The notes: a model not told the origin generated them from the sequence alone. Counted from the first letter of the stretch, positions 43,848 through 56,749 are shown. The stretch: 64,000 bases of DNA from Symbiodinium microadriaticum (GCA_001939145.1 LSRX01000697.1:285808-349807), one strand, 5' to 3'. Made by a program: numbers and translations.

Positions 43848-44362
43848 GATGTTTGTTGATTGTTTTGTTTTCTATAGACGACTAGGCTTTACCCCAAAAG
43901 CCTATGTTCAAGAACTGCCTGGCAGACTCTAGACTCTAGACGTGTATTGCCAATCCCTTGCCAAGGATGCAGCAGGGGTCCCTCATCAGCGTTTGCGCTT
44001 CTAGACGACGTCCTTTTTCTGCATTTCGCGCTTTACGCAAGTTTCAAAATTGATCGGTCTGTAAGACTTGGGCGTTTTGCAGGGGCCTTGTTTGCAGGTG
44101 GGCGGGCCGACAATATCAATTTTCAGCAGTTTCCTAGTCATGCCTCGGCCACGAACTCAACATAAGGCCATGGGGTTCACTGACTACGCCGTCTCATGTA
44201 TCATCTGGGCGGCACTGCTGGCAGTGGCATAATCGGAAGATCAATTCGTTTCGTCGTGAAGTCGGGAGGCGTTGGCTTCTGAGCACCTGACACAGTACAC
44301 GCACCCCGCCAAGTCCTTCACAGTTGTGCGTCAGACAGATGCTGGGGCAAGGGCCCTGCGCA

Positions 44363-44510
44363 AGATCCAACCTCGGGCGAGCAACATATGGCTTCGCTGA
44401 TATGACGACAAGATCAATCAGCACCTTTTGCTTAGCAGATCCAACCTCGGGCGAGCAACATATGGCTTCGCTGATATGACGACAAGATCAATCAGCACCT
44501 TTTGCTTAGC
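44363..44510. repeat. Two-copy 74-base tandem repeat
   Basis: The unit starting AGATCCAACCTCGGGCG at 44363 recurs exactly at 44437, and the next six bases (44511) begin a third, truncated unit. The copies look identical. Confidence 0.9.
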
Positions 44511-44639
44511 AGATCCGGCAATTTGGATGCTTCGTTCCGTGCCCCTGGGTCTAAACATAGCTCATTTACAAAGCATCAGCTGCGACTCCATGGGATCACT
44601 GGCATCTTATTTCGATTTATACAGGTTTTTGGGTACTAG

Positions 44640-44815
44640 ATTATAGTATGTTCTAGTATGTGCTGAAGTTCATTGCAGTATATTACAGTATATCATAGCA
44701 TTATATAGATGGTATATTACAATATGTTCTCGTATATTGTAGTATATTATGATACAATACGGCATAGTAACTGGTGTAGTGTAGTATGTATAGTATTATA
44801 GTAAGTAGACTATCT
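44640..44815. repeat. AT-rich TATTA/TATAG low-complexity tract
   Basis: Irregular repeats of TAGTATATTA-type units, in sharp contrast with the GC-rich surroundings. Confidence 0.8.
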
Positions 44816-44819
44816 ACTT

Positions 44820-46092
44820 CAGGCAAGGCACCACTCGACATTTTCCCAAGCGCCACCATCGCCAGCTCCGCAGCCAGTGCGACTTCTTCGATCTCTGCGA
44901 ACCAAAAGCACATCTTAGCTGCTAGGACTATCAGACTATCAATACAAAAAACCTTGCTGTCTTGCCGTTCTTGCCGGTGGGAGTTGATGGCATCGGGACT
45001 TGCACATGAGCGGTCAAGATGCAGGTCAAGCACCCCATGGATGCACTTCTGACCGCGCTGCTTGTCGACCTGACCCCCAGAGTTTGAGTTTGCCCCACCC
45101 TGTCCGTCGGCCGCTCTTCAAGACTCGCACCTGAAAAAGGCTCGGCGCTGCGTCTGGCCGTGTGCCGCTCGTGGAAGCAATGGCACAGCAGCTCGCCCGC
45201 GCAGGATCGGCGAGCATGATGAGGCAGCATAGCACATGATATTGTGTGGGCACTTCTAAGTTGGGCTTGCGATGTAGGTTCGAATCTAGGTGGAAGCTAA
45301 GTCTGGCTTCAGACTTGCTGCGCAGCACAACACATGCCGCAACGAGCTGACACACGTAGTAGACTCCGCAAAGTGCCACAAAACGACTTGGCAATGAAAA
45401 GCTTTGTGCGTTGCATCACATGTTCAAGTACGCAGAGCAGTATGACAGACTGAATCTCGTGCAAAGGCATCTCAGACGGCCAATTGGCGAAGCGGGAGCG
45501 CAAGATAGCTTCCGAAGCACTGCCGCCGAAACATTCAAGAAGCCCGTGTAAGGTAGAAGCCCCGTGCAAATCCGAGTTGTTGAAGATGGCACCTCAGCTG
45601 TAAACAAGAGTCAGCCCAAATTTCCTCTCTGGCGGCTTGCCTTTCAGAGGCTGCGAAAGGTGACTGCCACAATGCGCGCTGAAACTATCAGCAAAGCGCC
45701 GTAACTGTGCAGGCTACAGAGGCTGCCAGTCAAGCCAGGATGCTGATGAACTGCCTGTCTTTCCTATCTTCGTCACTGCCTTTGAAGGTGCAGGTGTCCA
45801 GCTCCTCGGTTTCTCGAACCCTTTTCTTGCTGAGTACTTCGCCATGCCAAACAGATCCACGCAGCAGAATCTGCAACAAAGAGCTCTTCAGCGACCCGAA
45901 GATTGCATTGCACCAGCTGCGACTCCTCAACAGATGAAAGCATTTCAGATTGAACCTGTTTGACTGTTGCCGGTAGTCACCTCGACGGATGCCATCATCG
46001 TGAAAACGCCGAACTGGACGTTCTCCAATCTTGAGCTGCTCACTTTCACCTAGTCCCACAGGCAAGGATGCAAATCTGCTGGCATGAAGCAT
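44820..46092 (-). CDS. Coding-like minus-strand region, family not recognised
   Basis: Three protein-like blocks on the minus strand. 46092-45730 contains ERPVRRFHDDGIRRGDYRQQ and NAIFGSLKSSLLQILLRG and ends at a stop. 45569-45420 contains LHGLLECFGGSASEAILRS and HEIQSVILLCVLEHVMQRTK. 44990-44830 contains KMCFWFAEIEEVALAAELAM. They look like successive exons of a soluble, helix-rich protein, but neither the splice sites nor a start could be set. Function unknown. Confidence 0.3.
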
Positions 46093-46369
46093 CGGTATTG
46101 GACCTTAAGTGTGCATAGTGCTGTCCGCCGCACAAGAAGCTTGACTAAGGGTCAAGCTTCACCGGCCGTAACTGTGAAGGAGAAGTCGCAGTCCAGCAGG
46201 TCACACCTCCAAACGTTCTGAATAAAGATTTCGCGTTCGCTTGCGTGTGCTGCTTGGTGTGGTCGGCTCTTCCTTTCCGCGTGGAAAGAGCGTGAGTGAT
46301 GTGAGCACGAGCCGGAATTGCAAGGGCAGCGTGAGTGCTGGAGGGGAAGAAGCCCCGGAAGGCCTTTAA

Positions 46370-46783
46370 TACATATGCATGTATCTATCTTTATATATGT
46401 GTATATATATATATGTATATGTATGCTTTCTTCACTTGTTTGTTTATGTTTAATTATGCATGCTTGAATTTACTTATATTTAGTTGCATTGACTTACAGC
46501 TGTTATTTTTATTTACTTGTGTTAATACTAAACAATATTAAGTTTTACTTGTTCATATTTGTTGATACCTATACTTATTCATATTGGTATTCGTTTTTAC
46601 CTGTTTATATTCACTATATTTAGTTTGGTTTAGTTGTAGTTGTTTAGAGTTATTCATAGTTAGTTATAGTTATATTTATTTATATTTGTTTATATTTACT
46701 CATATGTATGAAATGCAGTATCTATTTTCATCTACGTTTGTATGTTTTTAACTATGCTTACTTATCTATCTTAAGAAACCCCC

Positions 46784-46847
<64 letters not shown>

Positions 46848-46966
46848 GTTTTCATCTATTCATAAATTTGTTTACACTCATAGTTATATTTATCTTTTTA
46901 TAGGCTTATAATATATATATATATATGTGTGTGTGTATACATATGTATATATGTATATACATATAC

Positions 46967-47001
<35 letters not shown>

Positions 47002-47005
47002 TTAT
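46370..47005. repeat. AT-rich island with TA, TG and TTTA-like repeats
   Basis: About 640 bases of very low GC. It contains TA runs near 46785-46810, 46840-46850, 46912-46926 and 46970-46995, a TG run near 46808-46836, and many TTATATTTA-like units between 46430 and 46760. It begins and ends abruptly against GC-rich sequence. Confidence 0.85.
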
Positions 47006-47629
47006 CGCAGAGCGGCAGCTGTGCCATCTTCTTTGGGGCCACTAGGTCTCGGTGAACGGTTGCCCGGCGACAGAATGTGCGAACAGCAATGGAAAAAGGC
47101 GTCCGCGGTGCAAGCTCTGCAACACTGTCGTTGGCGCACATTTTCGACCAACCAGCTGGAGCATACTTTTCACCAATGTCCGGACTTGAGCGGGCTCCAC
47201 GCTTCAGGTCGTCTCATCATTCTTTAAGGTTTCTGCCGTTTCCATCGTCTGTTCGAGCTGATGTGTTGGTGTGGCCCGTTAGCTTCCCTTGTCAAATCTT
47301 CCGACCACACCGTTGCAATAAAAAAGGCCGCGTCCACAGAACGACAGGAGCAAAAACACAGCGACATGGAAGAGGAAACGGTTGTGGAGAAGACAGGAGT
47401 GCACGCAGCACCGCCGCGAGTCAAAGCGGGAGGTCTGCATTGAGAGCCACGATTGCATGGCAACGGACTCTTACTACGTAGCTCAATGGCACGTGCAGTC
47501 AACAGACGCAGTGCTCCCAGGATTTCTGACAATGACTGGCACAACCCCGCCTGTGAACCTCGATCTTCTTCACGTGAGAATTCTCCAGACCTCTTGTCGA
47601 CGGGAAATTGCAGAAGGACTATTGACAAA
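47006..47629. other. No gene recognised
   Basis: Returns to GC-rich composition; overlapping short open frames on both strands without motifs. Confidence 0.35.
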
Positions 47630-50600
47630 ATGCCGTGCTCTCGCCGTTCATGGGAATGAAGTAGTGAAGTAGGACGAAAGCACAACGACATCGCACCACG
47701 GCTTCTATAATATGGCATAGACTGCCCTTCCTTCCAACAAAGCACTGAGCCAGGAATCGCGAAGGCAAACGGTGGTAAATCTGGATCGGATGCATTCTGA
47801 GGTCAAAGCGCAAGTTCTTGATGCGGAGTCCAACCAAGTGGATCCGATCCTGTCCACCAAACCAGTCCACCAGGAACAGAACCGAGGGAAACCAAGTTGA
47901 CCAACGAAATTCCGAATTTGCAGCGCGGTTTGTCTTGAACACAGCTACCCGCACAGAGTGCTCAGCACGTCCATGCTCTTCCAACACATGAAACTGTCCA
48001 TGATCATCTCCGACCGGCAAAGACCCAGCTGGCCCAAGTCAAGAACCTGCGCAGACACCAGTCCAACAACGCTGAAACACCTGCGTGCATGGGCCGGAAT
48101 GGACCACCTCGGCTGGTGGAACTTCACAAACTAGCGATGCAAGCAGCTCCTTCCTGACCATGCAGAGCACTCGACCCGCCCATGCTGCACGTTGCACAAA
48201 GCATGTCGGATTGGCGTCAGTTGCATCTTGGAGCGGCCAGGCCTCATCACACCAAAAGCTTCAACATGCCGCCAACAGGAGAAGATCCCTAGCTGCACAT
48301 GGAGCGTGAGGCTCCAGCAGCAGGTAGTAGTCAACGTAACGGCAGGCTTCAATGCGCGCCTGCCGAATAAGCTGCGCCTCTATTTTGTCTTCGAGAATCT
48401 TCCAGGAAGATATAAGAAGACAGTATCCACGCAATGTCGTAGAACCTCCAGGTCCAACTCCTGTATTCGCCTCGCCTTGTCAGACAAAGGAAAACCCACT
48501 GAAGACAGCGTGAAGGCAGGGCATCTCTTAACACTTCTAAACAGAAGCCAGGCTGCCATATCCGCCTGGGGCAAGTTGCCACCCTGGAAATCAAAGAGCC
48601 CTACGCACAAGTGCAGGCATGCATGCATGCTCGCATACATACCTCAAGACATAAGCCTTTGCCCTATCAATCGCTCCAGGCTTACATGACTACCCAGACA
48701 TGTCTGAATACATGTTGGAAGTCTGCTGCGATGCAGAACAGCCGACGACCCCGGTCACCGCATTTTCGAACGAACTTTGCGGACGGTCGAACAATGTGCC
48801 AGCTCTGCTTGTAGGCAGCGGCTCCGCACAACAACGTGTTGGCGCAGAGGGCTGGCGTGCCGACATCATTGTCAGCGGGAGGACGCCGTGTTGGCTCACT
48901 CCGAACCAATCTGAAAAGATTGAAAATCCAGACCATGTACAGAAGGCAGGCAGCAAGTCAATTCAGTCGCAACGTGGACTTCGATGACTTGAAAGTACTT
49001 GCAGGTAGCATTAAGTAATGACCAAGTACTGCATGCTGTCATGGGCAGATGACTCTTGAACCGACTGGCTGCTGCCGAAGACCTACGGTTGGGCTAGCCT
49101 CTGAGTCGGACATGCGATGGCACAGGGTGGCCGCAATCCTGAAAAAAAAATCAAGGAGTCCAGGTCTTGGCAAAGATAGCAACGTCAGGGAGCACGGTGC
49201 CTTCATGGAGGGTAGCTCAGCTCTCAGCAGCTGAGAAGCCGCGCCTCAGCATCGATGCCCTTACATCTGGCACTGTCGCGGAAGCAAAGCGAAAATAAAT
49301 CAGCCTCCGTGTGATTTGGCCAGCAGCAGCATGCTGTCCGTCTCCTTCCGTCCGGCAAGGTATGCTCTGAAGCTGCACAAAGCACACAGTATCTTGCAGG
49401 CTGTTTCTGGACGTGCCAGGCCCGTTGGCGATGCATTGTGTGTCAACGACAGAACATGTCCGTGCTGTAACAGTTCAATGAAACCAAAATGAAGCATGCC
49501 ATGTAGAACTGGTGTGAGCACGACCAGAAACTGCAAACTTGCTCATGCACCTTGTTTCCACATCCGCCACCGATGATTCTGTCTGAGCTGGGCAATGCCT
49601 GATGCAGGCTCCACGGCAAACAGCAGTCTTCCCCTTGCACAGATGTCTGCTCGGAAATATGTGCCGCAACGCCGTCTGAGATTTTGACCCATCTGCCACA
49701 ATGGCCGCCGGTCCGAATGTCCTCCAGATTGCGATTTTGAAGATGGTCATCGATGTCTACTTTAATGTGCGGACACTGCTCTCCGTCACATTTCCAAACC
49801 TGACAAGCGAATGCAGCGAACCTGTACCGGGATGGCACGATCACATTACTTCACATGCGAGCCCATCTGCTCAAACACCCACCTGATGAAGCTCTGCTGG
49901 CGAGCCCGGGGCACGGGGCCATACACAACACTGACATGAACCGTGAAAAAGGAACTCTGTTCGCCTCAGAGTCTTAACCCTCCATGCATTGCCTCGTCGC
50001 TCGATGCAAAGATGCACAAGATGTTCCCAACTGATGAGTTGCACCATCTTGGCTTAGGCTTAATCTCTTTTGAGACACGCCAATCCCATCAACCTTGTTC
50101 TATCCCAGGTGCGCAGTACTAGATTACTATTCGGTATGAATGAGGCGCGGGGCGCCTTCGCCTGCAGAAAGCCTCCACGGTAGAAGATCAGAAGACGGTT
50201 GTCAACCAGGTCCAGGGCTAAGACGCCCACGGACTCCCTGGCAGCAGTGGGTCAACGCAGCAGCACAGGCCCTTCACAAGTATGCCTAAGCAAAAAAAGG
50301 GGCAGCAATCTTGCCATGCCGCTGGATGTCCCACAGCGGCTGCCATCCATCCCGCTCCATAGACCAGCCATACCTGCAGAAAACTGGCCACTTTGCAGCA
50401 ACGCAGGCTGGTCCAGAAGAAGCCCTTCGTACTGTTTCCGAGCTAATGTTCGATGGGATTTCGATGTGAAACCTGCAAGTTCAAACAAGTCCGTGACCAA
50501 TAGAGTCTTGAGAATGGTTTCTTGGGCGGGAGGAGGACGAGTCTTGGAAATGAGAATCGCATTCTCCATAGTGCGTCGGATGACCCTGATCACAGGGGCC

Positions 50601-50794
50601 GCTGCGAAACACCAAGTAATGGGGGAGTCAACACAACCCCCTGGTGAGAAATAGTAAATGCATCTCCACTTAGACCAGTGACGATGCAAAAATTCTGACA
50701 GATCACCATCTTTCCTTCGCAATGCACAGATGATCACGGGAAGCAAATCTTTACATACACAAAGACTACCAGCGGAAGTGTCGACGGATTCCAC
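47630..50794 (-). CDS. Coding-like minus-strand region, family not recognised
   Basis: Function unknown. Protein-like blocks on the minus strand: 50794-50252 with TMENAILISKTRPPPAQETI and TLARKQYEGLLLDQPALLQS; 49844-49520, cysteine-rich, with KCDGEQCPHIKVDIDDHLQN and RTGGHCGRWVKISDGVAAHI; and 48000-47700 with EFRWSTWFPSVLFLVDWFGG and RIHLVGLRIKNLRFDLRM. The first and last have hydrophobic stretches, so a membrane or secreted protein is possible. About 1.2 kb between the second and third blocks shows nothing. Whether this is one gene or several cannot be told. Confidence 0.3.
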
Positions 50795-51039
50795 ACACCA
50801 CAGCTGGTGAGAACGAGAGTCAGTGAAAACTCAACCCTCTGGCATGCTGTACATTTGCATACAACGGGCTGAAAACTTGCTCGTGTCAGCTGAAGCTGCG
50901 CTTCCGCTGCAATGCTTTCTCGACCACCCCTCCCGAAAAGAATCCATCAATCGTCTACAATCCACACGTCGCATCAGCGTTCCTGAGCTCTTACATGTTT
51001 ATCCAAGTTGCTGGGATATGACCTTGTCACTCATGGTGG

Positions 51040-53760
51040 CTACAAGAGTTCGAAGTGCGCCAGTGCTGGCCGAGGCCTCGGCTGAGAAAGTGCGATGCAA
51101 CACGTATCTCACCCGCTTTTTCGCAGGTCTTGAAGTTGAAGACTCAGGAGCTGCTATGCTTGTTGGAAACCACCGAAATTCGTAAGTCGAGGCTTGGTCG
51201 TCGGGTCACATTTCTGCTGGTGGCAATTCGCTGGGCTTCGCCACTCGATTGAAGCAGCGGGCTGTGAACTCCACTCTTGCAATCCTCAGCTATGAACTAA
51301 GAGACGCCGAAATGCGATTGTCACGTGTGCTGACAGCCAGAAACAACGAACAACCCTTGATGTCAGCTGGCACGACAACACTCCGGTTTGCAAATTCCTT
51401 GGTCCCTAAACCCGAAACCCGAAAATTTCCTCGCTGGCCTTGCTCTGGCGACCGATTGAAACTAACATGCTGCCATGGGGCCACTACCAAGGGTGGAGTG
51501 CCATGCCTTAGCAAATGCTGTGCGAGCGCAAGACAACTGAGGCGCAGACAAACTATGCTATGCTATACTATACTATACTATACTATACAATGCTATGCCA
51601 TGCTATACTAGACTACACGATTACTATACTACACTATACTACACGACACCATACGAAACTAGACCATACTTTGCTGTACTTTTTTGCATTCCATCACATC
51701 ATGCTATACTCTGCTATGTTATCTCATACCATAGCATATTCTATTCTATCCTTGTCTAGTCTATTCCGTCATATCATAATACTACATTGTATTGTGTTTT
51801 GCTGCGTTGTGTGATTATGTTATACTCTACCATACTATATTATACTGTACTTCATTATATTTATAATGCGTTGTATTATGTTTTGCCAAATTATAGTGAT
51901 TATAGTGCATTATATTCTGAAATATCACATCATAGCTTCTTATGTGATGTCTTATTTCATTATAGTTCATTAAACTACATCGTACTACTCATCATAGAAG
52001 ATCATGTCGTACGGTCTGAAAGTATTTCATACTATATCAAAGTGTATTGTATTTTCTTACAAACTGACTCAAGCTCAAGGTTTCTGGGCTTTAGAGGCTT
52101 TACGCTCTCACAACTCGGACAAGCCAGGCGAGGTCTTAAGGGCTTCTGATATGGTTGATGGAAGGGGTTGCTCTCTGGGATTGGGCGAACGCCCAACACC
52201 GAAGCTTATCATCACTTGCACAAGCTTGTCGAATTCTGGTTCATTGCGAATTTCAGTGACAAGGAGAACCTGAACATGGGGTCTTGAGCTGCCGCCCTGA
52301 GCTTACCCACAGAGTCCTGCCAACGGAAAGCTGGCAACTGTCGAGGTTGGTGGGAATTATTACAGCGCTTCCAAAGCGCAACATGTCCCCAGGTCCAAGG
52401 TGCACCAGGATGATTGGCCAACAATGGGTCGCATCGCAAGTTGACGATATGTCGGCGATGGTCCCATTTACTGAACCTTGGCCATCAGCAGCTTGTCTGT
52501 AAAACACGATACAGCATTGACCTACTTTTTCAGATTCTAGCTCCCTGTCTGCAAGAGAGGAGCAAGGGTAAACCACGACAGTGGACTTGTTGTCTTTCAA
52601 CTCCTGTGCTGCAGGGACGACAACCGTGAGCAATGCCACGTCCATGCTGTGACCTGCACCACATTATGATGCAGGTCAGCATCATATACACGGTATCGGT
52701 CTGCAATGAATACCTGCCGCAGCTGAGTTGCGACGAAAAACCGGTGTCATGCAGCCAGGACGGCAGACAAGCCCTGCCTGGTTCCGTGGACACACCAGAG
52801 CATGGGGACTCCAAAATGGGCTTGGCGACGCCATATCCGTTGCCGATACCTGCGCACTCGCACGATAGTTCTGCCGTGCCGTGCCCACGTTGGCGAGCGA
52901 GAAAAGCAACGAATAAAGCACGGGCATCAGCACGAATGCCGCTCCACTATCCGTTCAGACTTCGCAAACATCTGCAAGCAGGGTCGGTCCATCCCTTTCT
53001 GCGGAATCCAGATCAACTGCAACTCTCTTTGCAATCTTTCCTCATCCCTCCATGGCCATCGGTGGTCCGCATCCCTCGAGTGGCACTATTTAATGTCAAC
53101 TGACGCGCATCCGCGTCTATACTGGGTGGTATAATGTACCCAACATGCCAACAAGAAAAAAAGCCGGCAGGAGCAGTTTTGCTGCAAGACAGCATAGGAC
53201 AACTTTACTCGCAAGCTGGAGACAGCATGGGGAGATGCCCCAGAGTTCCTTACTCCATAGCACCTGACTTTTGTGCACCTGAAAACGTTCCCCCCCACCC
53301 CCCCCCGGGCTTGCACTCAGTATACGTCCACCCGAACTCCGTCCCATGCCCCTCAGCCGCGAACCGGGCACGCCGCAGCTACCACATCATCCCACAAGAC
53401 GCTTCCCCGCAATCACACTCGACGAGCATTGTCCCTAAGACTGACTCAGAGCATGTCCGTGCAGCATCGTGCAGCCGCATGTCATGGTCAGCCTCAAGTA
53501 GTGGCGGCCCATCTTGCCACATCGAAACTGCAGCCTTGGCTCTTCGCAGGACTATGCATATGCAATCGAACCCACTGCGACACGCAAGTCGGAAGTCGGG
53601 CCTTGCTGTTTCTGAAATCCATGCCGTAGAAAGCGCCTCACAAACCACAAAGGTGCGTCTCCATGCATCCGCCTCCACAAGGTACACCAAGGCTAAGTCC
53701 CGGTCCATGGAGAGCCCAGATCAAGGCGAACATCCAGAATGCGCTAATGACCAGCGTGCC
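51040..53760 (-). CDS. Coding-like minus-strand region, probable membrane or secreted protein
   Basis: Function unknown. In order on the minus strand: a membrane-like stretch GTLVISAFWMFALIWALHGP near 53730; LVYLVEADAWRRTFVVCEAL near 53670 with a long following block to 53380; a block at 52645-52253 with ELKDNKSTVVVYPCSSLADR and GDMLRFGSAVIIPTNLDS; VQVLLVTEIRNEPEFDKLVQ near 52240; FRVSGLGTKEFANRSVVVPA near 51420; and KKRVRYVLHRTFSAEASAST near 51110. An AT-rich low-complexity tract (51545-52020) lies between blocks, as if in an intron. Composition argues for coding. Exon limits and family remain open. Confidence 0.3.
51545..52020. repeat. TATAC/TATAT low-complexity tract
   Basis: CTATA pentamers near 51556-51590, then degenerate TATACT/CATTATA units for about 400 bases. 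Similar in style to the tract at 44640-44815. Confidence 0.85.
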
Positions 53761-54200
53761 TCATAATATCGGCTCGCAAGTACACGATTGCCGGATCAGT
53801 TCATAAACTGGCGTGAAGCTAGTACCAAAAGCCTTTGTGAATGTGCAGCGCTCAATCACGGGTCCCGGTCAAGTAATCACGTGCACAAGCCCATGTCAAG
53901 CATTGGCGGTGAATGCAAGAAGGGTCTCCGCATGCGTGACGTGCGAGGCAGTCTTGCGATGCATGCTGTGACCGGCAGTGCGCTTCAAACGTCCACGCGA
54001 AGGCTGAGCAGTGCCTGCCCTTGAGGACACGTATAACATGCTCGAGTCCAGGCGAGCTACCAAGCGAGAGCATCATCATTCCACTCAGTCCGCCTTTCTC
54101 TTTTGGTCTTCTAGGCCGGGGACCACGCCTTTGACGGCACAGCCGTTGCAAGCATGCCATCAACAGCAGCGAAGAAAACTCACATACATGAACACACGTG

Positions 54201-54239
<39 letters not shown>

Positions 54240-54689
54240 GAGAGAGAAAGAGAGAGACGGAACCGGATATCCAAACTTTGCCACCAAGACCACTGATCCG
54301 CTCCAGGTGTTTGGAATCAGTCTCTCCTGCCGAGGCTCTCGTTCCTTACTCCAACACCCCCGAGCTCGAGCTGATCTTCGGAGCCTCGGCTGACTAGTCT
54401 TGACAGCTCGATTGCTCGAGGGATCTGTGGGGCCACTTGCTCGGTTGCACAACGACGTTGGGACAGGCCTCTACCATTGACGGCGCAACCTGTGGCCCTG
54501 AATGCACAACCACAAGCCCCCGTGACAACCTTTTCGGAGAACCCATGCCCTCAACTGCGCATCCCTTGCCGGCGTCCGTTTTCCCTGACATTAGATGCAT
54601 CTTCGAGCTCACCCAGAGAGCTTGCTTTAGGACACTATGCAGGCAAGCAGCTTTCCTCCTCCTCCTCCTCAACGATGGGCTTCATGTTC
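53761..54689. other. No gene recognised; GA microsatellite
   Basis: A minus-strand stretch near 54020-53850 is open but rich in Cys and His and lacks a motif. A GA run lies at 54207-54260. Confidence 0.35.
54207..54260. repeat. GA dinucleotide microsatellite
   Basis: About 17 GA units, a short G-run, then further GA/GAAA units. Confidence 0.9.
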
Positions 54690-55740
54690 TCTGTCATGTG
54701 ATCCAGCCACCAGACCTAGAGTCATTCCATGTCGACCCCAAAGAGAGCACTGCTGCCATGGCTCGCACTGCTGCCATGGCTCGAAGTACATGTTCACCAC
54801 TGTGTGGGTGCCGTAGCATGTAGGAATGAGGAACCGATCCAGCATCTCAAAGGAAGTCGCAGCTGCGATGACACACCACAAAGGGCCCGAAGCCACCACG
54901 AAGGCCAAAAGGAAGGGGCGGTTGGGCTTCAGAAGCCAGTCGCGCCAGTCCTTGTCTGCAGAATCCCTTTCGGGCCTTTCGAACTTGCCAATCAGGAATC
55001 TCACCACCATGACGTTGATCACCTCCGAACAACTCTTATGAACACTCAGCCAGAAAAAGACTCGAGGGTTTCGTGTTTTGCCGAGGTCCCGACAGAGAAC
55101 AGCATCTGCACTGCCCAGAAAGCCCACGCTTCGGCATAACCACCATAGAGTGTGCCCACTGCCAGGTAGCCACAGGCTTCCACCAAGTTTGTGGTGCCAC
55201 GCGCGACGCTCAAGAACATGCAATTGCAGTATTTCTGCCACTCCTAAACTTCTCAGTGAAAGCTTCTCAGTGAAAGCGGAACCTCGCCGAGCTACGCGTG
55301 CCATGCAATGAAGGTGAAGTAAGTCGGGCACGTGGTTGGGATCGTGCCAAAACTTCACGTACCATTGCACGGGCCTCGAGGGAAGCGCCAAAGCAGAGCA
55401 GAGGAGAGCCGAGGCGACCGAGGACTCGCCGAGGACGGGGCCACTTCCGCTTGGCTCTTTGGAGATTTTGCCGATCCTCCAAGTCGTCCTCAGAGTCGGC
55501 CTCATCCTCATCCGCCAGGAACTTTCCCATCGACCTGACCCGAAGACGGTGCACTCAACGTGTCGGACCATTAGTGCAAGCTCCGGTCCGGTCCTCGATT
55601 CGGCTTTACAGCATCCCCTGAGGAAAGATGGCTGGTTCTTGCGCGAAGAGGTATCTGGGGAGCTCTCCTGCAGCTGCAACAGCAGGAAAGCAAGTTCTTT
55701 CAGCGGAAGGAATCCAACAATGTCCTCGAAAGAATAAAAC
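54690..55740 (-). CDS. Putative multi-exon membrane protein, family not recognised
   Basis: Function unknown. A single 418-codon open frame spans this interval, but the plausible protein changes frame within it, so it is better read as several exons. Near 55200-55080 the membrane-protein-like reading NLVEACGYLAVGTLYGGYAE continues AWAFWAVQMLFSVGTSA, in a frame different from the long one. Near 55040-54800 the long frame itself is convincing: SEVINVMVVRFLIGKFERPE, the membrane span FLLAFVVASGPLWCVIAAAT, then CYGTHTVVNMYFEPW. The C-terminus carries a six-residue repeat made by an 18-base duplication. An upstream block near 55740-55640 reads SFEDIVGFLPLKELAFLLLQ. An exact 14-base repeat (CTTCTCAGTGAAAG) lies near 55248-55275. 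Confidence 0.45.
54748..54783. repeat. Perfect 18-base tandem duplication
   Basis: CACTGCTGCCATGGCTCG occurs twice in a row at 54748-54765 and 54766-54783. On the minus strand it encodes a repeated EPWQQC at the C-terminus of the putative membrane protein. Confidence 0.9.
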
Positions 55741-55970
55741 CGCTCGACGTTCTTCTTATGCATGTCACTCAAGCTATGCGGCACCTTGCAGACAGGTGCT
55801 CCAGAAACTGACAGCAGGTTGCAAGCGGTTGGACCAAAAGCCAAAACACGCTTCACAGAATTGACTGCACTTGCTGCAACCCGGCACCGCCTTTGGACTT
55901 GACAGGTTGTCAGACTTGTCGGCATTTTTCCGCCTAGAACCGAGCAATTGCGGCATGCGCCGAACGAGCC

Positions 55971-56032
55971 GTGTGAGATCGTGTTTAGGGTTTAGGGTTT
56001 AATTTCTAGGGTTTGGATGTGTGAGATCGTGT
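55971..56032. repeat. Interstitial telomere-like repeat flanked by 14-base direct repeats
   Basis: TTTAGGG units occur in tandem from 55984, followed by a degenerate TTTAATTTCTAGGGTTTGG. The block is flanked by two exact copies of GTGTGAGATCGTGT, at 55971-55984 and 56019-56032. TTTAGGG is the telomere repeat reported for dinoflagellates. The flanking repeat looks like a target-site or repair duplication. Confidence 0.8.
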
Positions 56033-56749
56033 GAAGGTGCTTCACCGCCGAGGATCCTAAATGATCTCCACATTCGCCCGGCCAGTGGAGGCCTGAGCGG
56101 GACATGCGCAGCCGGATGAAAACACATCCGACCCTCTTGGATCAAAGCCTTGACAGACTCTTTTTAGACGGCACTTCACTGTCCAACCTGCAGTGGAACC
56201 TGAACCAAAAGGCCTACAGCCCTATGCATCTGAAGTACCGCTAGGCAGGTGCTTGCTCTCAGGGCACGGAGAGCCAAACTATTCTGAACATGCGCCATTC
56301 GGCCACCAGCATGCAGCAAAGGATCAGCATCATCTCGCCAACAGGCTTCGACTCGAAACATGCAGTGTTTTCCTGACGCGTCTCGGAAGAGCGGACAGGG
56401 TTTTCCCATTTCGTGCTTGCCAAGAGCACCTACTCATAGGATTCGGTTACAAGGGCCAGCATGCCGCCGAACCGAGCACCTGTCACAAATCCCGACAAGG
56501 CACGTGGGCTTGGCGTTGCCGCAGCTGTTGAAAATGCTGCTTCCACCGTGGGCGAATGTAGTGAACGAGAAGCCTCCACTCCCAGTGCTCAGACTTTCAG
56601 AAATTTTAGCCCTCGACCTGGACTGCTGCACCACTCAAAGCTGACAACAGCATGCACGGCAGCAGCAGGGGTGGAAACACATGGCTTTCTTTCCAAGCCA
56701 CCTTCCCAAACCTACATACGGCAAACAGTCGGCAGTTCCTGCCCTGTCA

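Noticed and set aside
54669..55925. Single 418-codon minus-strand protein
   Set aside because: The membrane-protein-like reading changes frame near 55.1-55.2 kb, so the continuous frame is probably not the protein; annotated instead as a multi-exon gene.
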